Source: Amycolatopsis solani (GTDB taxonomy: Bacteria > Actinomycetota > Actinomycetes > Mycobacteriales > Pseudonocardiaceae). Taken from it: DNA of 64,000 nucleotides. The notes under the pieces are model-generated. The model was given only the letters and a program-made list of their open reading frames with translations. It was not told the origin of the DNA and did not search any database. Location of the stretch: NCBI RefSeq assembly GCF_033441515.1, contig NZ_JAWQJT010000002.1, positions 1,054,001 through 1,118,000 on the forward strand, in the 5' to 3' direction. Positions 38,762 to 47,068 of the stretch are shown here, piece after piece (within the stretch, counting starts at the first letter, position 1; every line of letters begins with the position of its first letter). Position numbers and translations under genes: made by a program.

Positions 38762-39649
38762 TCACACCTCCGCCGGGACGCGGCCCGACAACTGTTCGAC
38801 GACCTTCAGCAAGGCCGAGTGGTCCAGGGAGCCGTACCCCATGGCGCGGCCGGCGGCGACGAGCTGGGCGACCAGCCCGGTGAGCGGGAGCGCGACGTCG
38901 GCCTGCCGGGCGGCGGCCAGCGCGATGCCCATGTCCTTGTGGTGCAGGTCGATCCGGAAGCCGGGGGCGAACCGGCGCTCCACCATGGACTCGCGCTTGA
39001 GTTCGAGGATGCGGCTGCCCGCCAGCCCGCCGGCGAGCACGTCGAGCCCCGTGGCGGCGTCCACACCGGACGCTTCGAGCAGCACGATCGCCTCGGCGAC
39101 CAGGCCGTAGATCCCGCCGACGACGAGCTGGTTGGCGGCCTTCACGACCTGGCCGGCCCCGTGCGGGCCGACGTGCACGATCGTCTTGCCAAGCGCCTCC
39201 AGCACCGGCTTCCCGGCTTCGAAGTCCTCCTCGGCGCCCCCGACCATGATGGACAGCGCCGCCTGCTCGGCCCCGGCCTGACCGCCGGACACGGGCGCGT
39301 CGAGGACGCGGATCTTCCTGTCCCGCGCGGCTTCCGCGATCGCGATCGACGTCTCGGGCCGGATCGTGCTCATGTCGATGAGCAGCGCGCCGGGCTCGGC
39401 GGCGTCGAGCACGCCACCGGCGGCCAGCACGACCTCCTCGACCTGCGGGTGGTTCGGCAGCATCGTGATCACCACGTCCGCCCCGGTCACCGCGTCGGCG
39501 ACACCGGTCGCGGCGCGCCCGCCGGCGGCCCGCAGCTTCTCCCCCGCGGCCGGGGTGACGTCGTAGCCGCTGACGTCGTGCCCGGCCGCGACCAGGTGCG
39601 CGGCCATCGGCGCGCCCATCACGCCCAGTCCGATGAATCCCAGTTTCAT
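38762..39649 (-). CDS. glxR: tartronate semialdehyde reductase (2-hydroxy-3-oxopropionate reductase)
   Basis: A 295-aa beta-hydroxyacid dehydrogenase. LGFIGLGVMGAPMAAHL is the NAD(P)-binding fold with the family signature, DAPVSGGQAGAEQA the substrate loop near residue 120, and GAGQVVKAANQ carries the catalytic Lys near 170. It reduces the tartronate semialdehyde made by Gcl to D-glycerate. It overlaps the upstream hydroxypyruvate isomerase gene by four bases and is followed after one base by gcl. The alternative, 3-hydroxyisobutyrate dehydrogenase, is disfavoured by context. Confidence 0.92.
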   Translation of the reverse strand: MKLGFIGLGVMGAPMAAHLVAAGHDVSGYDVTPAAGEKLRAAGGRAATGVADAVTGADVVITMLPNHPQVEEVVLAAGGVLDAAEPGALLIDMSTIRPETSIAIAEAARDRKIRVLDAPVSGGQAGAEQAALSIMVGGAEEDFEAGKPVLEALGKTIVHVGPHGAGQVVKAANQLVVGGIYGLVAEAIVLLEASGVDAATGLDVLAGGLAGSRILELKRESMVERRFAPGFRIDLHHKDMGIALAAARQADVALPLTGLVAQLVAAGRAMGYGSLDHSALLKVVEQLSGRVPAEV

Positions 39650-40452
39650 GCTCGTCCCCTTCGGGTGATCGGCAGCCAGTCCAGCGACGCGAGGGTGTCG
39701 GGCTCCGGGACGTACTCGATCCCGACGAACCCGTCGTAGCCCGCGCCCTGCAGCTTCGCGAGGTGTCCCTCGATGTCCAGCGAGCCGGTGCCGGGCTGGT
39801 GGCGCCCGGGCGCGTCGGCGATCTGCACGTGCCCGATCCGGGCGATGTGCTGTGTCGCCAAGGCGTCGAGGTCGTCGTCGTTGACTGCCAGGTGGTACAG
39901 GTCGGCCAGCAGCCGCACGTTGTCGCGCCCGAGGTCGTCGAGCACGGCCACGGCGTCCGCGGCGGTCTTGAGCGGGTAGCGGTCCGCGCCGGAGAGCGGT
40001 TCGAGGACCAGCTGCGCGCCGATCTTCGCGGCCGCTTCCGCGGCGGTGGCGAGGTGCACCAGCGCCAGGTCGTCCTGCTTGACGGGGTCTTCGCCGTCGA
40101 GCCGGTTGCCGTAGAGCGCGTTGAAGCTGCGGCAGCCGGTGCGCTCGGCGATGCCCAGCGCCACGACGAGGCTGTCGGCGAACTCCGCCTCGCGGCCGAG
40201 CCACGACACCAGCCCCCGCTCCCCCGCCGCCATGTCCCCGGCGTAGAAGTTCAGCCCGCGCAGCCGGACGCCGTCGAGGCTCTTCACGAAGGCGTCCACC
40301 TCGTCCCGCGCGGGTACGGCGGACTCGAACGGCCACCAGTACTCGACGTCGGTGAAGCCCGCCGCCCGCGCGGCCGCCGCGCGCTCGAGGAGGGGGACCT
40401 CCTTGAACAGCAGCGACAGGTTGACGACGTACGGCAGGGAGTGCTCGGGCAT
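39646..40452 (-). CDS. hyi: hydroxypyruvate isomerase
   Basis: A 268-aa TIM-barrel isomerase interconverting hydroxypyruvate and tartronate semialdehyde. Features are YVVNLSLLFKEVPLLERA at the N-terminus, VEYWWPFE near residue 36, LVLEPLSGADRYPLKT near 148 (metal Glu), LLADLYHL near 178 and HVQIADAPGRHQPGTG near 210. The ATG has GAGGTAG upstream. It heads the hyi-glxR-gcl operon. Two 16-17 bp direct repeats spaced 21 bases apart precede it. Confidence 0.92.
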   Translation of the reverse strand: MPEHSLPYVVNLSLLFKEVPLLERAAAARAAGFTDVEYWWPFESAVPARDEVDAFVKSLDGVRLRGLNFYAGDMAAGERGLVSWLGREAEFADSLVVALGIAERTGCRSFNALYGNRLDGEDPVKQDDLALVHLATAAEAAAKIGAQLVLEPLSGADRYPLKTAADAVAVLDDLGRDNVRLLADLYHLAVNDDDLDALATQHIARIGHVQIADAPGRHQPGTGSLDIEGHLAKLQGAGYDGFVGIEYVPEPDTLASLDWLPITRRGRA

Positions 40453-40464
40453 CGCTACCTCAAA

Positions 40465-40502
40465 TTTCGCTATCCGGAATTTTTCTTTCGCATATCGAGA
40501 AT
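40465..40502. promoter_or_regulatory. direct-repeat operator upstream of hyi-glxR-gcl
   Basis: TTTCGCTATCCGGAAT (40465-40480) and TTTCGCATATCGAGAAT (40486-40502) start exactly 21 bases apart, two helical turns. Each has loose dyad symmetry of the TTC-n-GAA kind. The location 13-50 bases before the start suggests a regulator, perhaps an IclR/AllR-type protein encoded elsewhere. Confidence 0.6.
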
Positions 40503-40542
40503 AGCCGCCGACCTGCGGCGCGGTCAACGGCCGAGACGACGA

Positions 40543-40573
40543 AGGCGCCGCGGCTCGTCGAGCCACGGCGCCT
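40543..40573. terminator. hairpin after formate dehydrogenase operon
   Basis: A 13-bp stem with one mismatch (AGGCGCCGCGGCT at 40543-40555, partner at 40561-40573) and a 5-nt loop lies 16 bases after the stop of the leftward iron-sulphur gene. Confidence 0.75.
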
Positions 40574-40588
40574 CCGCGTCGGGTGGAG

Positions 40589-41446
40589 CTACCGGTTCTG
40601 GACGTGCTGCCAGCCGAAGCGGCCCTTGATGCAGAGGTTGCCGTGCGTCACCGAGCTCTCGTGCGGCGAAGCCACCTTCACGATCTCGTTGTCCTGGACG
40701 TGCAGGGTCAGGGTGCAGCCCACCCCGCAGAACGTGCAGACGGTCGTCGTCGCCGTCTGGCGGGACTCGTCCCACGAACCGTCGGCGCGCTTGTCGTACT
40801 CGCGCTTGAAGCTCAGCGCGCCGGTCGGGCAGACCTCCACGCAGTTGCCGCAGTACACGCACGCGCTGTCCGGCAGCGGGTTCGAGAACTCCGTCGAGAT
40901 CCGCGCGTCGAAGCCCCGGCCCGCCACGGTGATCGCGAACGAGTTCTGCCACTGCTCGCCGCACGCGTCGACGCACTTGTAGCAGAGGATGCACTTCCCG
41001 TAGTCGCGGACGTAGAGCTCGTTGTCCACAATGGCCGGTTGGGCGACCGTCGCGGCGTCCGGGCCGAAGCGGTCCGGGTCCGCGCCCGTCTCCGCCAGCC
41101 AGCGCGCGACCTCCGGCGTGGTCGACAGGTCCGCCGCCGAAGCGAGGAGTTCCAGCACCACCTTGCGGCTCGTCCGGGTGCGCTCGGAGTCGGTGTGCAC
41201 CACCATGCCCGGCTCGGCCTTGCGGGAGCACGACGGCACCAGCGTCCGCGAGCCCTCGACTTCCACCATGCAGACGCGGCAGGCGTTCGCCGGTTCGAGG
41301 GTGTCGCCGTAGCACAGCGTCGGGATCTCCTTCCCGGCCGCCGCGCACGCGTCGAGGATCGTCGAACCCTCCGGGACGCGCACCGTCGAACCGTCCACGG
41401 TGAACTCGACCAGCCGCTTCGGGATCCCGATGTCCACAATGGTCAT
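40589..41446 (-). CDS. formate dehydrogenase iron-sulphur protein (NuoG-N-like plus MopB 4Fe-4S)
   Basis: A 285-aa protein with an N-terminal 2Fe-2S domain (LCYGDTLEPANACRVCMVEV), a His-Cys 4Fe-4S linker region (HTDSERTRTSRK), two ferredoxin clusters (CILCYKCVDACGE; CVYCGNCVEVCPTGAL), and at the C-terminus the 4Fe-4S domain that normally begins the molybdopterin chain (VCTFCGVGCTLTLHV, then GNLCIKGRFG). In classical NAD-dependent formate dehydrogenases all this is the N-terminal part of FdhA. Here it is a separate gene, placed after fdhB and away from the catalytic chain. The ATG overlaps the FdhB stop. Confidence 0.9.
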   Translation of the reverse strand: MTIVDIGIPKRLVEFTVDGSTVRVPEGSTILDACAAAGKEIPTLCYGDTLEPANACRVCMVEVEGSRTLVPSCSRKAEPGMVVHTDSERTRTSRKVVLELLASAADLSTTPEVARWLAETGADPDRFGPDAATVAQPAIVDNELYVRDYGKCILCYKCVDACGEQWQNSFAITVAGRGFDARISTEFSNPLPDSACVYCGNCVEVCPTGALSFKREYDKRADGSWDESRQTATTTVCTFCGVGCTLTLHVQDNEIVKVASPHESSVTHGNLCIKGRFGWQHVQNR

Positions 41447-43188
41447 TGCAGCGCTCCCAGCCGGTCGATGGCGGATTCGATGGCGTTCCAGGCGGTCTGG
41501 CCGAGGCCGCAGATCGACGAGTCGCGCATCACCCCGCCCACCTCCCGCAGCAGCGGCCGCTCCTCGGTACCCGCCGCGAGGACGCGCCGGATCGCCTCTT
41601 CCTGCCGCACGGTCCCGATCCGGCACGGGACGCACTGCCCGCACGACTCGTCGCGGAAGAACTCCGCGATCCGCAGCAGGAACCCGCCGAGGTCGGCCAG
41701 GTCGTCGAGGACCAGCACGACGCCGGAACCGAGCGTCGTCTTCGCCGCCCGCGCGTCCTCCATGGTCAGCGGCAGGTCCAGTTCGTCGGGCCGGACGAAC
41801 CCGCCGGCCGCGCCGCCGAGCAGGATCGCCCGCAGCGCGCGCCCTTCCGGTACTCCCCCGGCCAAGGCGAGCAGCTCCCGCAGCGTCGTGCCGAAGGGGA
41901 CTTCGTAGACGCCGGGCCGTTCGACGTTGCCGGACAGGCAGAACAGCTTCGGGCCCGCCGAGGCCTCGGTGCCGATCGCCCGGTACGCGGCCGCGCCCTC
42001 GGTGAGGATCAGCGGCAGGTTCACCAGCGTCTCGACGTTGTTGACCACGGTCGGCTTGCCGAACAGCCCCCGCTCGACCGGGAACGGCGGCTTCGTGCGC
42101 GGTTCCCCGCGGAAGCCCTCGATCGAGTTGAAGATCGCGGTCTCCTCGCCGCAGATGTACGCTCCCGCCCCGCGCCGGATCTCGATGTCGAACGAGAACC
42201 CTTCGTGACCCATGACGTCCACCCCGAGGAACCCGCGTTCCCGGGCCACCTCGATGGCGTTCCGCAGCAGCCGCAGCGCCCGCGGGTACTCGCCCCGCAG
42301 GTAGACGTACCCCTGTCGGGCGCCGATCGCGAACGCGGCGATCGTCATCGACTCCACCAGCGCGAACGGGTCGCCTTCGAGCAGCACGCGGTCCTTGAAC
42401 GTGCCGGGCTCGCTCTCGTCGGCGTTGCACACCAGGTAGTGCGGCCCGGCGGGCTGCGCGGCGGTGGCCGCCCACTTCCGCCCGGTCGGGAAGGCCGCCC
42501 CGCCGCGGCCGAGCAGCCCGGCGTCGGTGACCTCGCGGAGCACCGCGGCCTCACCCATCCGCAGGGCGTTCCGCAGCGCCGCGTAGCCGCCCGTCGCGCG
42601 GTATCCGTCCACACTGGACGGATCGACGACGCCGACCCGGCGCAGCAGCCGGAGTCCGTCCTTCTGGTGGATCAGCGGCGGCGAACCGTCCGAAGCGGAC
42701 GGTTCCCGCTGGGCGGCCAGCACCGCCGAAGCACCGGTGGCCGGGGCGACCAGCTCGGTGGTGGCCGGGTCGCCCGCCTGGAACGTCAGCGCCGCGGGGG
42801 CCCGTTCGCAGACGCCGAGGCACGGGCTGCGCAGCCACGTGACCCCGTCGCGCGCCTTCCCCGCGGCGCCGACGTGCTCGGTGAGGACGTCGCACACGGT
42901 CTCCCCGCCGCGCACCCGGCACGCCAGGTCGGTGCACACGTGCACAACCCGCTCGGGGCGTTCCTCGAGCGCGAACAGCGAGTAGAAGCTGGCCACGCCG
43001 TACGCGTCGGCCGGCGGGACGTGCAGCGTCTCGCAAATGAGGTTCAGCGCGCCCTGGCTGATCCAGCCGACCCGGTCGTTGACCGCGTGCAGCGCTGGCA
43101 GCAGCTGGTCGCGGCCGCCGCCCGCGAAGCCGGCGACCGCCTCCCGTTCCGCGCGCGACGCGACGGCGTCCAGGAGCTTCAGGTCCAC
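41443..43188 (-). CDS. fdhB: formate dehydrogenase NADH-binding subunit (NuoE-NuoF fusion)
   Basis: A 581-aa diaphorase subunit. Residues 20-160 are a NuoE-like thioredoxin-fold 2Fe-2S domain (VCTDLACRVRGGE, SPCLGVCERAP). The rest is NuoF-like: LGRGGAAFPTGRKW (NADH), VCNADESEPGTFKDR (FMN), RRGAGAYICGEETAI and CGQCVPCRIGT for the 4Fe-4S cluster. It carries electrons between formate oxidation and NAD. The GTG start is preceded by GGAGG at eight bases. It sits between the catalytic chain gene (two-base junction) and the iron-sulphur gene (four-base overlap). Confidence 0.93.
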   Translation of the reverse strand: MDLKLLDAVASRAEREAVAGFAGGGRDQLLPALHAVNDRVGWISQGALNLICETLHVPPADAYGVASFYSLFALEERPERVVHVCTDLACRVRGGETVCDVLTEHVGAAGKARDGVTWLRSPCLGVCERAPAALTFQAGDPATTELVAPATGASAVLAAQREPSASDGSPPLIHQKDGLRLLRRVGVVDPSSVDGYRATGGYAALRNALRMGEAAVLREVTDAGLLGRGGAAFPTGRKWAATAAQPAGPHYLVCNADESEPGTFKDRVLLEGDPFALVESMTIAAFAIGARQGYVYLRGEYPRALRLLRNAIEVARERGFLGVDVMGHEGFSFDIEIRRGAGAYICGEETAIFNSIEGFRGEPRTKPPFPVERGLFGKPTVVNNVETLVNLPLILTEGAAAYRAIGTEASAGPKLFCLSGNVERPGVYEVPFGTTLRELLALAGGVPEGRALRAILLGGAAGGFVRPDELDLPLTMEDARAAKTTLGSGVVLVLDDLADLGGFLLRIAEFFRDESCGQCVPCRIGTVRQEEAIRRVLAAGTEERPLLREVGGVMRDSSICGLGQTAWNAIESAIDRLGALQ

Positions 43189-43189
43189 T

Positions 43190-45109
43190 TCAGACCTCCA
43201 CAGGCAGCTTGTCGACCCGGATGGCCGCGGCTTTGTACTCCGCGGTCCCGGCGATCGGGCAGGTCGCCTCGATCGTGATGACGTTGACGTCGATCTCGTC
43301 CGGGAAGTGGAACGTCATGAACGCAAGCCCTGGCTTCAGGCCCTTGTCGAGCCGGACCGGGGCGACGATCTCCCCGCGCCGCGAAGAGATGCGGACCAGC
43401 TCGTCCGGGACGACACCGAGGGCGCGAGCGTCCTCCGGGCACAGGTCGAGCGTCTCGCCTTGCCGGAGCGGAGACGGGAACCCGCCCGACTGGACGCCGG
43501 TGTTGTAGGAGTCGAGCCGGCGGCCGGTGGTCAGCCGGATCGGGAACTCCTCGGTGAGCAGGTCGACCGGCGGGCTGTGCTCGATCACCGTGAACGGCGC
43601 CGGGCGCCCGCGTTCGGCCGGGTCCTCGGCCCACAGGCGGCCGTGCAGGAACGTCGGTTCCAGCGTGTCCTCGGAGTAGCACGGCCACTGGATCCCGCCG
43701 AGTTCTTCGAGGCGCGCGTAGGACATCCCGGCGTGCATCGGCGAGAGCGAGCGCAGCTCGTTCCAGACCTCCTCGCCGCCGGTGTGGTGCCAGTCGTGCC
43801 CGAGCCGGCGGGCCAGCTCCGACAGCAGCTCGATGTCGTCGCGCGCGCCGTCCGGTGGGTCGAGGGCCTTGCGGACGCGCTGGACCCGACGTTCGGAGTT
43901 GGTGAACGTGCCGTCGCTCTCGCACCAGGCCGCGCTGGCCGGCAGCACGACGTCGGCCAGCTGCGCGGTCTTGGTGAGGAAGATGTCCTGCACGACCAGG
44001 TGATCCACATTGGATAGCCGTTTGATCGTGTGCTCGCAGTCCGCTTCGGACTGGACCGGGTTCTCGCCGATGATGTACACGCAGGTCAGGTCGCCGCGTT
44101 CCATCGCGTCCAGCATCTGCGTGAGGTTGAGCCCCTTGCGCGGCGGGATCGACGAACCCCAGGCCGCGTCGAACTTCGCGCGCACGTCCGCGTCGAGGAC
44201 GTCCTGGAAGCCGGGCAGCCGGTCCGGGATGGCGCCCATGTCACCGCCGCCCTGGACGTTGTTCTGCCCGCGCAACGGGTTCAGCCCGGCGCCGTAGCGG
44301 CCGACCTGCCCGGCCAGCAGGGCCAGGTTGATCAGCGCCAGGACGTTGTCGGTGCCGTTGTGGTGTTCGGTGATCCCGAGGGTCCACGACAGCTGAGCCC
44401 GGTCGGCGCGGGCGTAGGCGTGGGCGAGTTCGCGGATCAGCCCGGCCGGCACACCGGTGGTCTTCTCGGCGACCTCCAGCGTCCACGGCTCGACCGACGC
44501 GGCGAACTCCGCGAACCCTTCGGTGGCCCGCTCGATGAACGCGTGGTTGGCGAGTCCGGAGTGGATGATCTCCCGCGCGATCGCGTGCGCGAGCGGGATG
44601 TCGGTGCCGACTTCCAGCTGCAGCTGCCGGTGCGCCCAGCTCGCCGTGCTCGTCCGGCGGGGATCGACGACGAAGAGCTTCGCTCCCCGGTGGACGGCCT
44701 TGAGCACGTGCTGGAAGAAGATCGGGTGCGCCTCGCGCGGGTTGCCGCCCCAGATCACGATGACGTCGGCGTCCTCGATCTCCTGGTAAGACGACGTCCC
44801 GCCGCCGCTGTCGAAGACCCGCGCCAGCCCGGCGACGCTCGGCGCGTGGCAGGTGCGGTTGCACGAGTCGACGTTGTTCGTGCCGATCACCGCGCGGGTG
44901 AACTTCTGGGCGACGAAGTTCATCTCGTTGGTCGCGCGGGCGCACGAGAACATCCCGAACGCCTCCGGTCCCTTCGCGTCCAGCGTCCGGCGGATCCCGG
45001 CGGCGGCCCGGTCGAGGGCCTCTTCCCAGGTCGCCGGCCGCAGCACGCCGGAGTCGCGCACCAGTGGCTGTGTGAGCCGCACGTACGGCTCGGTCTTCTT
45101 GCGCTTCAC
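43190..45109 (-). CDS. fdhA: formate dehydrogenase molybdopterin catalytic subunit
   Basis: A 639-aa molybdopterin oxidoreductase lacking the usual N-terminal 4Fe-4S domain. Key motifs are DSCNRTCHAPSVAGL, where Cys87-His88 correspond to the Sec/Cys-His pair of formate dehydrogenases; IVIWGGNPREAHP; NPLRGQNNVQGGGDMG; ENPVQSEADCEHT; and a C-terminal dinucleotide-binding domain (RLTTGRRLDSYNTG, SRRGEI). It would oxidise formate to CO2. The GTG at 45107-45109 is chosen since GGAGG lies six bases upstream. The missing domain is encoded by 40589-41446. It follows the PanE-like gene after 14 bases. FdhD at 58-59 kb should sulphurate its cofactor. Confidence 0.92.
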   Translation of the reverse strand: MKRKKTEPYVRLTQPLVRDSGVLRPATWEEALDRAAAGIRRTLDAKGPEAFGMFSCARATNEMNFVAQKFTRAVIGTNNVDSCNRTCHAPSVAGLARVFDSGGGTSSYQEIEDADVIVIWGGNPREAHPIFFQHVLKAVHRGAKLFVVDPRRTSTASWAHRQLQLEVGTDIPLAHAIAREIIHSGLANHAFIERATEGFAEFAASVEPWTLEVAEKTTGVPAGLIRELAHAYARADRAQLSWTLGITEHHNGTDNVLALINLALLAGQVGRYGAGLNPLRGQNNVQGGGDMGAIPDRLPGFQDVLDADVRAKFDAAWGSSIPPRKGLNLTQMLDAMERGDLTCVYIIGENPVQSEADCEHTIKRLSNVDHLVVQDIFLTKTAQLADVVLPASAAWCESDGTFTNSERRVQRVRKALDPPDGARDDIELLSELARRLGHDWHHTGGEEVWNELRSLSPMHAGMSYARLEELGGIQWPCYSEDTLEPTFLHGRLWAEDPAERGRPAPFTVIEHSPPVDLLTEEFPIRLTTGRRLDSYNTGVQSGGFPSPLRQGETLDLCPEDARALGVVPDELVRISSRRGEIVAPVRLDKGLKPGLAFMTFHFPDEIDVNVITIEATCPIAGTAEYKAAAIRVDKLPVEV

Positions 45110-45123
45110 GGGCACCTCCGGTT

Positions 45124-46119
45124 TCAGTGCGACCCGACGGGGACGGGCGTCGTGCTGGTGTGGCCGAGCAGGCCGATGGCGGCGTGGACGTGGCGCAGCG
45201 CCGGCGCGGGCACGCCGGTCAGCTCCGCCAGTTCGACGACCGCGCCGATGATGGCGTCGGTTTCCAGTGGCTTGCCCGCTTCGAGGTCCTGCAGCATCGA
45301 CGTCTTGTGGTGGCCGACGCGCCAGGCGCCGTCGATGCGCTTCTCGACCGAGACCTTCGGGTCGCTGCCCGCCGCGCGGGCGATGGCGAGGGTTTCGGTC
45401 ATCATCGTGGCGACGAGCGCGCGCGTGTCGTCGTGCTCGCACATCTGGGCCATGGTCGCCCGGGTCAGCGCGGACAACGGGTTGAAGGCGACGTTGCCCA
45501 TCAGCTTGATCCAGATGTCGTCGCGCAGGCCGGGTTCGACCGGCGCCTTGAGCCCGCCGGCGATCATCGCCGCGCTCAGCACCTTGCAGCGCGCGGAGAT
45601 CTCGCCGTCCGGCTCGCCGAGGGAGAACCGGGTGCCTTCCAGGTGCCGGATCACGCCCGGCTCCTCGATGACGGTCGAGCAGTAGACGACGCAGCCGACG
45701 GCCCGCCGCAGCGGGAGCACTGCGGTCACCGAGCCGCCCGGGTCGACGGTCTCGACCCGCCGTCCTTCGAGCGGATGCCCGGCGAGGCCGTGGAAGTACC
45801 ACCACGGGATGCCGTTCTGCGCGGCCACGATCGCCGTCTCGGGACCGAGCAGCGGTTCGAGCAGGGGCCCGCACGAGGCGTAGGAGTTGGCCTTGAGGCC
45901 GAGGAAGACGAAGTCGACTTCGCCGACTTCGGCCGGGTCGTCCGTGACGTGGGGGTGCGCGGTGAAGTCGCCGCGCGGGCTGAGCACGCGGACGCCGTGC
46001 TCGCGCATCGCCGCCAGGTGGGCCCGCCGGGCGATCAGGTGCACCTCGGTCCCGCCGCGGTGCAGCGCGGCCCCGACGTAGGCGCCGATCGCCCCGGCCC
46101 CGAGAACAGCCACCTTCAT
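45124..46119 (-). CDS. PanE/ApbA-family 2-dehydropantoate 2-reductase-like protein
   Basis: A 331-aa NADPH-dependent reductase of the ketopantoate reductase family. VAVLGAGAIGAYVGAAL is the nucleotide-binding loop, FVFLGLKANS and VAAQNGIPWWYF follow near residues 75-110, IWIKLMGNVAFNPLSAL carries the catalytic Lys near 210, and the C-terminal helical domain includes KTSMLQDLEAGKPLETDAI. GGGAGG precedes the ATG. It is the first gene of the formate dehydrogenase operon with a GATTGYATRC-type site 30 bases upstream. That context suggests reduction of a 2-keto acid linked to oxalate or glyoxylate metabolism rather than pantothenate synthesis; this is inference. Confidence 0.85.
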   Translation of the reverse strand: MKVAVLGAGAIGAYVGAALHRGGTEVHLIARRAHLAAMREHGVRVLSPRGDFTAHPHVTDDPAEVGEVDFVFLGLKANSYASCGPLLEPLLGPETAIVAAQNGIPWWYFHGLAGHPLEGRRVETVDPGGSVTAVLPLRRAVGCVVYCSTVIEEPGVIRHLEGTRFSLGEPDGEISARCKVLSAAMIAGGLKAPVEPGLRDDIWIKLMGNVAFNPLSALTRATMAQMCEHDDTRALVATMMTETLAIARAAGSDPKVSVEKRIDGAWRVGHHKTSMLQDLEAGKPLETDAIIGAVVELAELTGVPAPALRHVHAAIGLLGHTSTTPVPVGSH

Positions 46120-46148
46120 GATGTGCCTCCCGCTTCGGTCCAGCACGT

Positions 46149-46165
46149 GATTGCATACAGTATCC
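46149..46165. promoter_or_regulatory. candidate GntR operator, site A
   Basis: GATTGCATACAGTATCC lies 30 bases upstream of the PanE-like/formate dehydrogenase operon. It shares 17 aligned positions with sites at 55195 and 60547 (consensus GATTGYATRCMGTATSS). Confidence 0.75.
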
Positions 46166-46235
46166 TGGATCCGGGACGCAGACCAGAGGTGGGTGGTTGT
46201 CGTAGCCAAAACTCCCGACCGGGTGAGATTTCGGG

Positions 46236-46262
46236 ATTTTGCATACCAAAACCTGTATCCTG
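46236..46262. promoter_or_regulatory. possible GntR autoregulatory half-sites
   Basis: TTTTGCATACC and TGTATCCTG, separated by a few bases, resemble the two halves of site A but are spread apart. They lie 41 bases before the GntR start and could mediate autoregulation. Confidence 0.4.
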
Positions 46263-46302
46263 ACCTCAGATCAGCGCGTTCCTCTCCCCTCCGAGGTGTC
46301 CC

Positions 46303-47040
46303 GTGAGCCAGCCCGCTTCCCCGCTCCAAGACCGTGGCCCGTCCGGCCGCCGCACGGCCAAGGGCTCGCTCAGCTCGACCGCCGCCAAGCGCGTCGAACG
46401 GCCGGCGCCGCTGCGGCAGGTCGTCTACGAAGCCCTCGCCGAGCTGATCATCAACCGCACCCTCGAACCCGGTCAGCACCTGGTCGAGGCCGACCTGGCC
46501 GAGTACCTCGGCGTCAGCAGGCAGCCCGTCCGGGAGGCTCTGCAGCGGCTGCAGAGCGAAGGCTGGGTCGACCTCCGCCCCGCCCAGGGCGCGTTCGTGC
46601 ACCTGCCGACCGACGAGGAAGCCGACCAGCTGCTGAGCGTCCGCGGCGTGCTGGAGACGCACTCCGCGAAACTCGCCGCCGGCAACGCGACCCCGGCGGA
46701 CGTCCGGCGCCTGTGGGAGCTCCAGCAGACCGGCGTCCACGCTTTGCACGCCGAGGACACCGAAGGCCTGGTCGCGGCCAATGCCGCCCTGCACGCGTTC
46801 ATCACGCAGCTCTCGGGCAACGCCGTGCTGGCGGAGCTGATCGGCCTCGTCGACCGCCGGGTCCGCTGGTACTACACGCCGATCGCCCGGCCCCGCGGGC
46901 GGGACGCGTGGAGCGAGCACGACGAGCTGATCCACGCCATCTCCGACGGCGACACCGAAGCCGCGGAGCAGATCATGGCCAAGCACACCGAACGGACCCG
47001 CCAGGCCTACCACGAACGCCCGGAGGCTCCCCGATCCTGA
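46303..47040 (+). CDS. GntR-family (FCD domain) transcriptional regulator
   Basis: A 245-aa regulator. Residues 35-105 are the winged helix (LRQVVYEALAELIINRTLEPGQ, then LGVSRQPVREALQRL). The rest is an all-helical FCD ligand domain with conserved His and Asp positions (LHAFITQLSGN, SEHDELIHAI) that usually bind a metal and an organic acid. The GTG follows GAGGTGTCCC. It is divergent from the formate dehydrogenase operon and convergent with the first OxlT-like gene. It is the best local candidate for binding the three GATTGYATRCMGTATSS sites; oxalate, glyoxylate or formyl-CoA-related acids are plausible ligands. Confidence 0.9.
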   Translation: MSQPASPLQDRGPSGRRTAKGSLSSTAAKRVERPAPLRQVVYEALAELIINRTLEPGQHLVEADLAEYLGVSRQPVREALQRLQSEGWVDLRPAQGAFVHLPTDEEADQLLSVRGVLETHSAKLAAGNATPADVRRLWELQQTGVHALHAEDTEGLVAANAALHAFITQLSGNAVLAELIGLVDRRVRWYYTPIARPRGRDAWSEHDELIHAISDGDTEAAEQIMAKHTERTRQAYHERPEAPRS

Positions 47041-47060
47041 TTGAGGCAGGACCGGGGAGC
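47026..47060. terminator. hairpin overlapping the GntR stop
   Basis: A 14-bp stem with one mismatch (GCTCCCCGATCCTG at 47026-47039, partner at 47047-47060) and a 7-nt loop spans the end of the GntR gene and the gap to the convergent transporter gene; it is probably a bidirectional terminator. Confidence 0.75.
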
Positions 47061-47068
47061 GGGCCGGG

